In this document: positions 1 to 7,436 of the stretch, piece after piece
Layout: every line of letters begins with the position of its first letter
Numbering within the stretch: position 1 is the stretch's first letter
Origin: Flavobacterium sp.
GTDB lineage: Bacteria > Bacteroidota > Bacteroidia > Flavobacteriales > Flavobacteriaceae
NCBI RefSeq assembly: GCF_039595935.1
Contig: NZ_JBCNKR010000006.1
Coordinates: 682,001-746,000, forward strand
Direction of reading: 5' to 3'
Length of the DNA: 64,000 bases
Notes under the pieces: model-generated
Database searches by the model: none
Told to the model about the DNA's origin: nothing
The model's input: only the letters and a program-made list of their open reading frames with translations
Made by a program: the position numbers and the translations under genes

Positions 1-1021
1 GCTGTCTCAAAATTTCAGCACTTTTTTCAGGTGTAATATCACGTTGAGATTCGCCCAACATTTCGTATCCGACCATAAATTTCTTTACAGTTGCTGATCT
101 TAACAATGGTGGATAAAAATGCATGTGGAAATGCCATTCTGGATGCAGTAAACCATCTGTTGGCGATTGGTGAATTCCTGATGAATATGGAAAAGAAGTA
201 TTAAATAAATTGTCGTACTTCGTGGTTAACTGCTTTAAGATTTTCGCGAAAGCGGTACTTTCTTCAGCAGTAAAATTGGTAATTTTGTTTACGGCTCTTT
301 TACTTACAATCATTGTTTCATATGGCCAGATTGCCCAAAAAGGAACCAGCGCAACAAAATGATCATTTTCGATTACGATACGTTCGCCAGCTTTCAATTC
401 AGCTTTCACATAATCCTCCAATAAAGTTCTCTCGTTTTTATCGTAGTATGATTTTAAGCTATTTTGTGTTTTTTCAACTTGAGTAGGAAGAGAAGATTGA
501 GCCCAAATTTGTCCGTGCGGGTGCGGATTGCTGCAGCCCATTACACTTCCTTTATTTTCAAAAATCTGAACGTGGTTGATGTATTTGATGTTTCCTAAAT
601 CAGTATATTCTTTCTGCCAAGTTTTGATGATGTTTTCAATATCGGCAATTTCCATTTCTGGAAGAGTCAGGTCATGTCTTGGAGAAAAGCAAACTACTCT
701 CGAAATTCCCTGTTCTGGTTTTGCCTTAAAAAAAGTATGTTTAATATCATCTTCAAAAATGATTTCATCCTGTTTCATGGCCGCAAAATCATTTTCAAAA
801 ACAAAACTGTTTTCGTATTGCGGATTATTCATTCCGTTAGCACGAACATTTCCTGGACACAAATAGCAAGTTGGGTCATATTTAGGAAGTTCTTCTGTAG
901 AAATGCTTTCATTTTGTCCTTGCCAAGGGCGTTTTGCACGATGTGGCGATACTAATACCCATTCGTTAATTAATGGATTGAAGCGTCTGTGCGGATCTTC
1001 GTTAATGTCAAAATTTTTCAT
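1..1021 (-). CDS. galT: UDP-glucose--hexose-1-phosphate uridylyltransferase GalT (C-terminus cut by window edge)
   Basis: Leloir-pathway enzyme that exchanges UMP between UDP-glucose and galactose-1-phosphate in the cytoplasm. The reading frame runs from an ATG at 1021 to the window edge, 340 codons. The N-terminus reads MKNFDINEDPHRRFNPL followed by NEWVLVSPHRAKRPWQGQ, the typical GalT opening. The family is about 350 residues long, so only a few C-terminal residues are missing. It is the third gene of a leftward galM-galK-galT operon. The gap to the repaired galK stop is only 17 bp, which supports co-transcription. The regulator divergent from galM probably controls it. Confidence 0.93.
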   Translation of the reverse strand, partial: MKNFDINEDPHRRFNPLINEWVLVSPHRAKRPWQGQNESISTEELPKYDPTCYLCPGNVRANGMNNPQYENSFVFENDFAAMKQDEIIFEDDIKHTFFKAKPEQGISRVVCFSPRHDLTLPEMEIADIENIIKTWQKEYTDLGNIKYINHVQIFENKGSVMGCSNPHPHGQIWAQSSLPTQVEKTQNSLKSYYDKNERTLLEDYVKAELKAGERIVIENDHFVALVPFWAIWPYETMIVSKRAVNKITNFTAEESTAFAKILKQLTTKYDNLFNTSFPYSSGIHQSPTDGLLHPEWHFHMHFYPPLLRSATVKKFMVGYEMLGESQRDITPEKSAEILRQ

Positions 1022-1038
1022 TGTAGTGTGTTGTGGTT

Positions 1039-2200
1039 TTAAAGTAGCGTTGTTCCGTTTGAGATTTTTACATCATAGAATTTTAATTCAATTCCAAATG
1101 TATCTAAATAAAGCTTTGAAAACTTACGCTTAACCTCATTTTCATGTCCTTTTTTTAACTAAATTAATAGTGCAGCCGCCAAAACCGCCTCCCATAAGTC
1201 GGGAACCGATAATGGCATCGTCTTCTTTTGCTGTATCAACAAGCATGTCTAATTCTTCGCAGCTTACTTCATATTCTTGCGACAATCCGTAATGTGTTTC
1301 AAAAAGCAATTCTCCTAAAAGTTCAATATTTCCTTGGTCTAAAGCTTTGCAAGCTTTGATAACGCGATTGATTTCTTTTACTACAAAATGAACTCTGGCA
1401 AAAACTTTTTCAGTCATTTTATCTTTAAGGCTCAAAACCTGTTCTTCTGTAGCATTTCTAAAAGTTTTTACTTCTGGAAAATGACTTTTTATGATCGATA
1501 AACCTTCTTCACATTCAATTCTTCTGGTATTGTATTCTGATGTAAAGAGCGAATGTTTTACATTAGAATCAAATAAAATCAAAGAATAATCTTTGAAATC
1601 GGCATTGTGATATTCAAAATCTAAAGTGTTGCAGTCTAATTGGATTACTTTATTTTCAAGACCGTGAACACTTGAGAACTGATCCATAATTCCGCAGTTG
1701 ATTCCAACCCAATGTTCTGCTTTTTGTCCTAATAGTGAAATGTCTTTTTTCTCAATTTTTAAATCGAAAAGAGATTTGATCCCGAAAATCATTCCGCACT
1801 CTAAAGCTGCAGAAGAAGATAATCCAGAACCAACCGGAATATTACTGCTGAAAACACAATTGAAACCTTCAAAAGAAAATCCGTTGTCTTGCAGTTGTTT
1901 AATTACGCCACGAATGTAATTTGTCCAAACGACATCGCTCAGTTTTACTTCCTGAGTCAAATCGATTTCAAACTCTTCGTTTAAATCAATAGCAATTACT
2001 TTAGAAGTTTTTGTGTTGTTTTTTTTAAAAGCAAAGCAAATCACTTTGTCAATTGCAGCAGGCAAAACATAACCGTCATTGTAATCAATATGCTCTCCAA
2101 TGATGTTGATTCTGCCAGGAGAAAGTACCGTTTTCTCTGGAGAAGACCCGAAAGATTTCTCAAAAAAAGCAACAGTATTTTGTATTAAAATATCATTCAT
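1039..2200 (-). pseudogene. galK: galactokinase GalK, split by a +1 frameshift in an A7 run
   Basis: Galactokinase phosphorylates galactose at C1 with ATP. GHMP-kinase motifs are intact: the signature at residues 29-43 (GRINIIGEHIDYNDG), the ATP loop PVGSGLSSSAALE at 122-134, and GGGFGGCTINL near 337. The uninterrupted frame stops at 1142 after 352 residues, short of the usual 380-390. Dropping one A from the A7 run at 1150-1156 (sense strand) opens the frame through ENEVKRKFSKLYLDTFGIE and KFYDVKISNGTTLL to a TAA at 1039. That gives 386 residues with the expected GalK C-terminal strand. I therefore read it as one gene with a single extra base, either a sequencing error or a real homopolymer mutation. 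It lies between galM and galT. Confidence 0.9.
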
Positions 2201-2233
2201 TATAGTTGTGTAATTGGTATATTATATAAATAG

Positions 2234-3289
2234 TTAGTTTACAGTTTCAAATTTGTAAAGTGTTTTTTGAGAATATTGTTCTCCTTTTTTGAGAACAGCA
2301 TTCGGGAAATGAGCATGATTTGGTGCATCTGGAAAATTCTGCGTTTCAAAACAGATTCCGCTTTGAGCATTGTAATCAACATTTTCTTTTCCTTTCAGTT
2401 TTCCGAAACAATTTCCGCCTACATATATATGTACACTTGGCTGATCGGTGTAAACATTCATTCTCAATTTATTTTTTAAACTGATTAATTGCGCTACAAT
2501 CTCTGTTTTAGAATTTACCACAAAAGAATTGTCAATTGGAAACGGGCATTTTTTTGGAGTTCTAAAATCAAAATCATGATTTGTTAAATCGGTAAAATTG
2601 CCGGTTGGAATATTATCTGAATTTGTTTCCAGCATTTTAGCCGATTTGATAAACATTTGCTGTTCTAAAACATTTCCGTCATGACCGTCAAGGTTAAAAT
2701 AACTGTGATGTGTCAAATTGATAATGGTATCTTCGGTTGAGGTTGCTCTATATTCTAATTTTAATTCGTTTTCTTCAGTCAAAGTATACGTTAAATAAAC
2801 AGTCATTTCGCCAGGAAAATTTTCGTCTAAATGCTCGCTCAATAGTCCAAAAGTAATAGAAGGATTTTCACCAGTTTTTGCATCAGTTACATTCCAGACT
2901 TTTCTCCCAAACCCCATTTCTCCGCCATGCAGTGAATTGCCGTTATTGTTACTGCCAAGCTGAAACTTTTTATCGTCCAAACTGAAAGTAGCATTATGAA
3001 TTCGTCCAGCATAACGCCCAACCGTTGTTCCAAAATAGGGAGCGCTTGGCAAATTATAAGATTCTAAATATGCATTTAAATTATCAAAGCCTAGTACAAT
3101 ATCTGTCGGTTTTCCATCTACTGGAATTTGGATTGAGGTTACAGTTGCTCCATAATTGATAATCTGAACTTTCATTCCATTTTTATTGATCAGATCAAAA
3201 GAATAAATTTCTTCCTTATTGGGCATTAAACCAAACAATTTGCAATTATGAATCTCTTTTAAATGCGATATGTGTTTTATTTCCATATA
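2234..3289 (-). CDS. galM: cytoplasmic aldose 1-epimerase (mutarotase)
   Basis: Interconverts alpha and beta anomers of galactose or glucose, feeding GalK with the alpha anomer. Family marks are the N-terminal NYGATVTSIQIPV strand, GRYAGRI, the active-site HHSYFNLDG, and a C-terminal FETQNFPDAPNH segment carrying the catalytic acid. There is no signal peptide, unlike the second mutarotase at 11568. A longer frame reaches 3325, but a minus-strand TACTTTTG promoter box at 3311-3318 would lie inside it. The ATG at 3289 (MEIKHIS, 351 residues) is therefore the better start. It is the first gene of the gal operon. Confidence 0.9.
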   Translation of the reverse strand, partial: YMEIKHISHLKEIHNCKLFGLMPNKEEIYSFDLINKNGMKVQIINYGATVTSIQIPVDGKPTDIVLGFDNLNAYLESYNLPSAPYFGTTVGRYAGRIHNATFSLDDKKFQLGSNNNGNSLHGGEMGFGRKVWNVTDAKTGENPSITFGLLSEHLDENFPGEMTVYLTYTLTEENELKLEYRATSTEDTIINLTHHSYFNLDGHDGNVLEQQMFIKSAKMLETNSDNIPTGNFTDLTNHDFDFRTPKKCPFPIDNSFVVNSKTEIVAQLISLKNKLRMNVYTDQPSVHIYVGGNCFGKLKGKENVDYNAQSGICFETQNFPDAPNHAHFPNAVLKKGEQYSQKTLYKFETVN

Positions 3290-3310
3290 ATTTTTAACAA
3301 AAATGAAATC

Positions 3311-3318
3311 CAAAAGTA
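3311..3318 (-). promoter_or_regulatory. candidate -7 box of the galM-galK-galT promoter
   Basis: TACTTTTG read on the minus strand fits the Bacteroidota -7 consensus TAnnTTTG. Transcription would start near 3304, 15 bp before the chosen galM start codon. No clear -33 TTTG is visible upstream; the direct-repeat operator candidate occupies that position instead. Confidence 0.55.
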
Positions 3319-3329
3319 GAAACATTTTC

Positions 3330-3337
3330 TATATTTG
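3330..3337 (+). promoter_or_regulatory. candidate -7 box of the divergent GntR-type regulator
   Basis: TATATTTG fits TAnnTTTG. The start site would fall near 3343, giving a leader of about 50 nt before the ATG at 3394. The direct repeat at 3340-3356 then covers the first transcribed bases, a position suited to autorepression. Confidence 0.5.
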
Positions 3338-3339
3338 CA

Positions 3340-3356
3340 TACCAGTACCTACCAGT
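3340..3356. promoter_or_regulatory. candidate operator: two TACCAGT direct repeats 10 bp apart
   Basis: TACCAGT occurs at 3340-3346 and again at 3350-3356, separated by ACC, so the two copies lie on the same face of the helix. The pair sits between the two divergent -7 boxes: over the -33 region for galM and at about +1 for the regulator gene. It is the obvious candidate binding site for the regulator encoded at 3394. That assignment is inference from position only. Confidence 0.5.
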
Positions 3357-3393
3357 TTTTAATTATAATAGTCACAATGACTTTATCTAAAAC

Positions 3394-4386
3394 ATGATTT
3401 CAATTCAAAATAATATCGGTCTGCCAAAATATAAGCAGATAATTCTTTCAATCGAAAAAGAGATTGAAGAAGGAAATTTAATTAAAGGTGATAGACTTCC
3501 CTCTGTCAACAAGGTCTGTTTGGCTTTTTCTTTATCTCGCGATACAGTCTTATTGGCGTATGACGAATTGAAGAAAAGAGGGATTATTTATGCGATTCCA
3601 GGCAAAGGATATTACGTTAAAAGTGTTGAAATCACTATAACTCAGAAGATTTTCTTGCTTTTTGACGAATTGAATATTTTCAAGGAAGATATTTATAATT
3701 CGTTTTTAAAAAACATTGGAAAAAATGTGCAGGTAGATATTTTCTTTCATCATTTTAATGTTCAGGTTTTCAAAAAACTGATAAATGACAGCAATGGAAA
3801 TTATACAAAATATATTATCATGCCGACCAACTTAACCGATATTGTCGACTCGATAAAAACCCTACCAGTAAGCGACGTAATTATTTTGGACCAGACCAAT
3901 TCAGAGTTAAAAATGTTTCCTGCAATTTACCAGAACCATCAAAAAGATATTTTCGAAGGTTTGATGAAGGGCAAATCTCGATTGTCAAAATACAAAAAAC
4001 TGATTTTAATATTTCCAGGTTTTAGGGAACCTCCCGGAATGAAGTTAGGATTTGAATCGTTTTGTCAGGCTTATAGTTTTGATTATGAGGTGATTTCAGA
4101 TTTTAGTGACCGATCTATTGCACTAGGAGATTTGTATATTATTCCTCATGATCGTGATCTACTTTTGGTTATAGAAAATGCGATGAGCAGAAATTTAAAA
4201 TTAGGAGAAGATTTTGGAATTATCTCTTATAATGAAACGCCTTTAAAGAAAATCGCAGCAAACGGAATAACGACAATTTCAACCAATTTTGAAGTTATGG
4301 GAAAAATTTTGGCCGATATGGTTTTAAAAGGAATCAAAGAGCAGATCGAAAATAAATCTGCTCTTATACTAAGGAATTCTTTATAG
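3394..4386 (+). CDS. GntR-family transcriptional regulator with sugar-binding-protein-like C-terminal domain
   Basis: 330-residue regulator. An N-terminal GntR winged helix-turn-helix lies at roughly residues 5-75 (LPSVNKVCLAFSLSRDTVLLAYDEL is its core, then a wing ending GKGYYV). The rest resembles a LacI/periplasmic-binding-protein effector domain, ending with TTISTNFEVMGKILADMVLKG. This architecture is common in Bacteroidota sugar regulators. It is divergent from galM with 104 bp between start codons, so galactose or a Leloir intermediate is the likely effector. It is convergent with the Nudix regulator, with only 11 bp between the two stop codons. Confidence 0.8.
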   Translation: MISIQNNIGLPKYKQIILSIEKEIEEGNLIKGDRLPSVNKVCLAFSLSRDTVLLAYDELKKRGIIYAIPGKGYYVKSVEITITQKIFLLFDELNIFKEDIYNSFLKNIGKNVQVDIFFHHFNVQVFKKLINDSNGNYTKYIIMPTNLTDIVDSIKTLPVSDVIILDQTNSELKMFPAIYQNHQKDIFEGLMKGKSRLSKYKKLILIFPGFREPPGMKLGFESFCQAYSFDYEVISDFSDRSIALGDLYIIPHDRDLLLVIENAMSRNLKLGEDFGIISYNETPLKKIAANGITTISTNFEVMGKILADMVLKGIKEQIENKSALILRNSL

Positions 4387-4397
4387 GTGAATGCCAA

Positions 4398-5087
4398 TTA
4401 TAAATTGAGCACAAAGTTGTTAAGCAGTTTTTCTTCGTATTTCTCTTTATTAAAAGTGTATAAATAAGATCCTTTTCTAGAAGACTGCATGTCTTTTTCA
4501 TCCAGTTTGTTTAAGATTTCTAAGGAATTTATTTTACTGATGAAATTTCTTTTGTCCAATTCTTTGCTCAAAATGGCTTCATACAATTCTAAAAGCTGAC
4601 GCATGGTAAATTTTTCAGGAAGCAATTCAAAACCAATTGGTTTGATGGAAGTTTTGTAGCGAAGTCTCTTAATGGCATTTTGGACCATTTCGTTGTGGTC
4701 AAAAATTAAGTTAGGCGCATCATTAATTGGAAACCATTCTGCGTGATAATTTTTAATCAATTCAGTATTGTGGTTTTCAATATTAATTAAAGCAAAATAA
4801 GAAACCGAAATGGTTCTTTCTACCGGGTCACGATCTATTTCGCTGTAAGCATATAACTGCTCCATATAGATATCGTTAAGGCCAGTATATGTATTTAAAA
4901 TTCTGGTTGCAGCAGCATCTAAAACTTCATCGCGCTTTAGAAATCCTCCAATCAAGGACCATTTTCCTTTTTCAGGCTCAAAATCTCTTTGAATTAAAAG
5001 GATTTTTAGCCCTTCATTGTCGAATCCAAAAATGATGCAGTCAACCGCCAATAAAACCTTATCGGCAGAACTATAACTATCTAACAT
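4398..5087 (-). CDS. araR: Nudix-domain transcriptional regulator, AraR/NrtR type
   Basis: 229 residues: a Nudix fold at about 10-145 followed by a winged helix at about 158-200, the layout of NrtR-family repressors, including AraR, which controls arabinose use in Bacteroides. The Nudix box at 47-70 (GGFLKRDEVLDAAATRILNTY) has lost the three catalytic glutamates, replaced by Ile63, Thr66 and Tyr67. The domain should therefore bind a ligand and not hydrolyse it. It stands divergent from the arabinofuranosidase and araBDA genes. Matching palindromes lie before araR, abfA and araB, suggesting autoregulation and control of the arabinose set. The symbol rests on architecture and context. Confidence 0.75.
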   Translation of the reverse strand: MLDSYSSADKVLLAVDCIIFGFDNEGLKILLIQRDFEPEKGKWSLIGGFLKRDEVLDAAATRILNTYTGLNDIYMEQLYAYSEIDRDPVERTISVSYFALINIENHNTELIKNYHAEWFPINDAPNLIFDHNEMVQNAIKRLRYKTSIKPIGFELLPEKFTMRQLLELYEAILSKELDKRNFISKINSLEILNKLDEKDMQSSRKGSYLYTFNKEKYEEKLLNNFVLNL

Positions 5088-5142
5088 ATATAATTAATTT
5101 GGATGGTAAATATATAAACTTCCTAAAACGTATCATAATTTA

Positions 5143-5163
5143 TTAATGTTGATTTTACACTTA
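5143..5163. promoter_or_regulatory. candidate AraR operator upstream of araR
   Basis: TTAATGT-N7-ACACTTA. The right arm is identical to the other two sites and the left arm matches the perfect form TAAGTGT at 5 of 7 positions. It lies 56 bp before the araR start, consistent with autoregulation. Confidence 0.55.
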
Positions 5164-5525
5164 TGCTAAAGTTCAATAAATGAATTATAATAATCAATTT
5201 TAAATGAATAATGATGAAACGATTTTTCTGTATTCTTTTTCAGTTCTATATCAAAAAAATATTAAAGTCAAAGGTAGAAACATTTTTAAAAGAGAGTTAA
5301 TCTCAGTATTATTATTTCGTGTTTTAAAATTAAATTTCTTCAAATTTTGTTACAAATGCCACCGTTCAGAGTTTTTTGTCGATTTTTTTTGTTTTTTTAA
5401 TTTATATATACTACTAAAACCCTTTTTTACACTGATTTTTAAGATCTAATTGCGAAATCCATTTTTTGCAACCCGTTGTTTTGATATTTTTATTTTTTTA
5501 TGTGGCTTTTTTTTATTTAAATTTA

Positions 5526-5546
5526 CAAATGTTAAACAAACACTTA
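5526..5546. promoter_or_regulatory. candidate AraR operator upstream of the GH51 gene
   Basis: CAAATGT-N7-ACACTTA, with the same 7-bp spacer as the other two sites and 5 of 7 left-arm matches. It begins one base after a near-consensus -7 box (TAAATTTA, 5518-5525), so a bound repressor would block initiation. Confidence 0.55.
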
Positions 5547-5616
5547 TAATTAAAAACCAAAAACATTAGAAATAAGAGACATTCTCTATTCTAAACATCA
5601 AAAAACCACAAAAGAC

Positions 5617-7161
5617 ATGAAAAAACTATTACTGATATTGTTTGCTGTATTCTGCATTCAAACCGTATCTGCACAAAAAGAGCCCACAATTGTTTCAATA
5701 AAAAATGATGCTTCGGCACCGACCATAAATAGAAATATTTACGGTCATTTTGCTGAACATCTGGGACGTTGTATTTACGGCGGATTTTTTGTTGGGGATA
5801 CTTCAAAAATTCCAAATACCAATGGAGTTCGAAATGATATTGTAAAAGCATTAAAAGATTTAAAAATTCCAAATCTAAGATGGCCGGGCGGATGTTTTGC
5901 CGATACATACCACTGGAAAGATGGAATAGGTCCGAAGGAACAGCGCCCAACAATTGTAAACCAATGGTGGGGAGGTGTAACGGAAGATAATAGTTTCGGG
6001 ACACACGATTTTTTAAATATGTGCGAATTGCTTGGAGCAGAACCGTATTTGTCTGGAAATGTTGGAAGCGGAACAGTTCAGGAATTAGCAGACTGGGTGC
6101 AATACACCAATTTCGGAGGAAAAAGCCCAATGAGTGATCTTCGCAAGAAAAACGGAAGAACCGAGCCATGGAAAGTAAAATACTGGGGAATTGGTAATGA
6201 AGCTTGGGGCTGCGGAGGAAATATGACCGCAGATTATTATGCAAACGAATATAAAAAGTTTGCCACTTTTATGTCTGATTGGGGCAATACAGGAGGAATT
6301 ACAAGAATCGCATCAGGGGCAAACAGTTCCGATTATAATTGGACAGAAGTTTTAATGAAAAACATTCCTTTAAATATGCTTGGCGGTGTTGGTGTTCACC
6401 ATTATGCAGTAATCAATTGGGAGAAAAAAGGTTCGGATGTTGATTTTACCGAAAAAGAATATTTTTTAACGATGCAGTCTGCCTTGAAAATGGAAGAATT
6501 AGTGACAAAACATGCTGCCGTTATGGATAAATATGATCCAGAAAAAAAAGTAGCCATGATTGTTGATGAGTGGGGCGGCTGGTATGATGTTCAAAAAGGA
6601 ACAAACCCAGGATTTTTATATCAGCAAAATACCATGAGAGATGCTGTCTTGGCTGGAGCAACATTAAATATTTTCAATAACCATGCAGATCGTGTTCGTA
6701 TGGCAAACTTAGCCCAATGTGTTAATGTGCTCCAAGCGGTAATCTTAACAGACAAAGCAAAAATGATCACGACGCCGACCTATCATGTGATGAAAATGTA
6801 CAGCGTGCATCAGGATGCCAAATTATTGCCAATAGATTTTAAATCGCCTTCTTACGTTTTTGATGGACAAAGTATTCCAGCGGTTTCAGCTTCAGCTTCA
6901 AAAGACCAGAGCGGTTTTGTTCATATTTCGCTGGTAAATATTGACCCAGTAAATAAAAATAAAATAGAAATTGATGTAAAAGATCTAGGTGTAAAAGGTT
7001 TTTCAGGAAGTGTAATCACTGCTTCAAAACTTCAGGATTATAATTCTTTCGAAAATCCAAATAAAATTGTTCCAGTTGCTTTTAAAGGTTTTGAAAGTAA
7101 AAAAGGCAAACTTGAAATAACATTGCCTCCTTACTCTGTTTTGGTTTTAGAAGGAAAGTAA
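5617..7161 (+). CDS. exported alpha-L-arabinofuranosidase, GH51
   Basis: Retaining glycosidase that releases terminal arabinofuranose from arabinan, arabinoxylan or arabinogalactan side chains. 514 residues. The signal peptide MKKLLLILFAVFCIQTVSAQ is typical of Bacteroidota (cleavage before the Q or K), so the enzyme is periplasmic or secreted. GH51 marks are LRWPGGCFADTYHWKDGIGP, the acid/base Glu195 in GIGNEAWGCGG, and the nucleophile Glu318 in VDEWGGWYD. A beta-sandwich C-terminus follows the barrel. It supplies L-arabinose to the adjacent isomerase pathway, and an AraR-type palindrome precedes it. A hairpin follows its stop. Confidence 0.93.
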   Translation: MKKLLLILFAVFCIQTVSAQKEPTIVSIKNDASAPTINRNIYGHFAEHLGRCIYGGFFVGDTSKIPNTNGVRNDIVKALKDLKIPNLRWPGGCFADTYHWKDGIGPKEQRPTIVNQWWGGVTEDNSFGTHDFLNMCELLGAEPYLSGNVGSGTVQELADWVQYTNFGGKSPMSDLRKKNGRTEPWKVKYWGIGNEAWGCGGNMTADYYANEYKKFATFMSDWGNTGGITRIASGANSSDYNWTEVLMKNIPLNMLGGVGVHHYAVINWEKKGSDVDFTEKEYFLTMQSALKMEELVTKHAAVMDKYDPEKKVAMIVDEWGGWYDVQKGTNPGFLYQQNTMRDAVLAGATLNIFNNHADRVRMANLAQCVNVLQAVILTDKAKMITTPTYHVMKMYSVHQDAKLLPIDFKSPSYVFDGQSIPAVSASASKDQSGFVHISLVNIDPVNKNKIEIDVKDLGVKGFSGSVITASKLQDYNSFENPNKIVPVAFKGFESKKGKLEITLPPYSVLVLEGK

Positions 7162-7176
7162 TTGATGAAAAATCTT

Positions 7177-7206
7177 AAAATCCGTTCTGCAAAAAGAGCG
7201 GATTTT
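7177..7206 (+). terminator. hairpin after the GH51 gene
   Basis: AAAATCCGTTCT (7177-7188) pairs with AGAGCGGATTTT (7195-7206) around a 6-nt loop, with one mismatch. The T-tract is short, so termination may be partial. Confidence 0.5.
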
Positions 7207-7368
7207 ACAGGTTAAGCAAACAAAATGCAATTTTTAAAAGAATTGACTTTTGTTTAAGGATGAAATAATCGCAATATTATAAATGTGTCATTGACATTTA
7301 TTTTCTGATTTAGTGCTAAAATGCTGTTTTAATGCATTTATAGCAAAAATTAATTATGCATTTTCAAT

Positions 7369-7389
7369 TAAGTGTTTTTTGTACACTTA
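7369..7389. promoter_or_regulatory. candidate AraR operator upstream of araB (perfect palindrome)
   Basis: TAAGTGT-N7-ACACTTA with perfect 7-bp arms. It overlaps the TTG at 7379-7381 that could serve as the -33 element of the araB promoter, so binding would repress the araB-araD operon. Confidence 0.65.
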
Positions 7390-7412
7390 TAAAATATTTA
7401 TGTCTATATTTG
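7379..7412 (+). promoter_or_regulatory. araB promoter
   Basis: TTG at 7379-7381 and TATATTTG at 7405-7412, separated by 23 bp, fit the Flavobacterium-type promoter TTG-N17-23-TAnnTTTG. Transcription would start near 7418, giving a leader of about 19 nt. Confidence 0.6.
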
Positions 7413-7436
7413 TCAATATTTTAAAATAAAATACGA

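Larger units (their letters stand above)
5088..5616. promoter_or_regulatory. 529-bp regulatory region between araR and the arabinofuranosidase gene
   Basis: Very AT-rich and rich in T-runs. It holds two copies of the 21-bp palindrome, one near each end (5143-5163 and 5526-5546). The 81-codon frame at 5204-5449 is low-complexity Phe/Leu/Lys sequence and is not called as a gene. A near-consensus -7 box TAAATTTA lies at 5518-5525, directly before the second palindrome. I see no riboswitch fold. Confidence 0.5.

Noticed and set aside
576..1133. Overlapping plus-strand frames over galT and the galK end
   Set aside because: They are shadows of galT, which is open on the minus strand with clear family motifs.
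5204..5449. 81-codon open frame in the araR-abfA intergenic region
   Set aside because: Low-complexity Phe/Leu/Lys composition typical of T-rich DNA, no family resemblance, and it lies in a region better explained as regulatory.
5591..6244. 217-codon minus-strand frame antisense to the GH51 gene
   Set aside because: It covers well-conserved GH51 coding sequence including the catalytic Glu195 region, and its own composition is unlike a protein.
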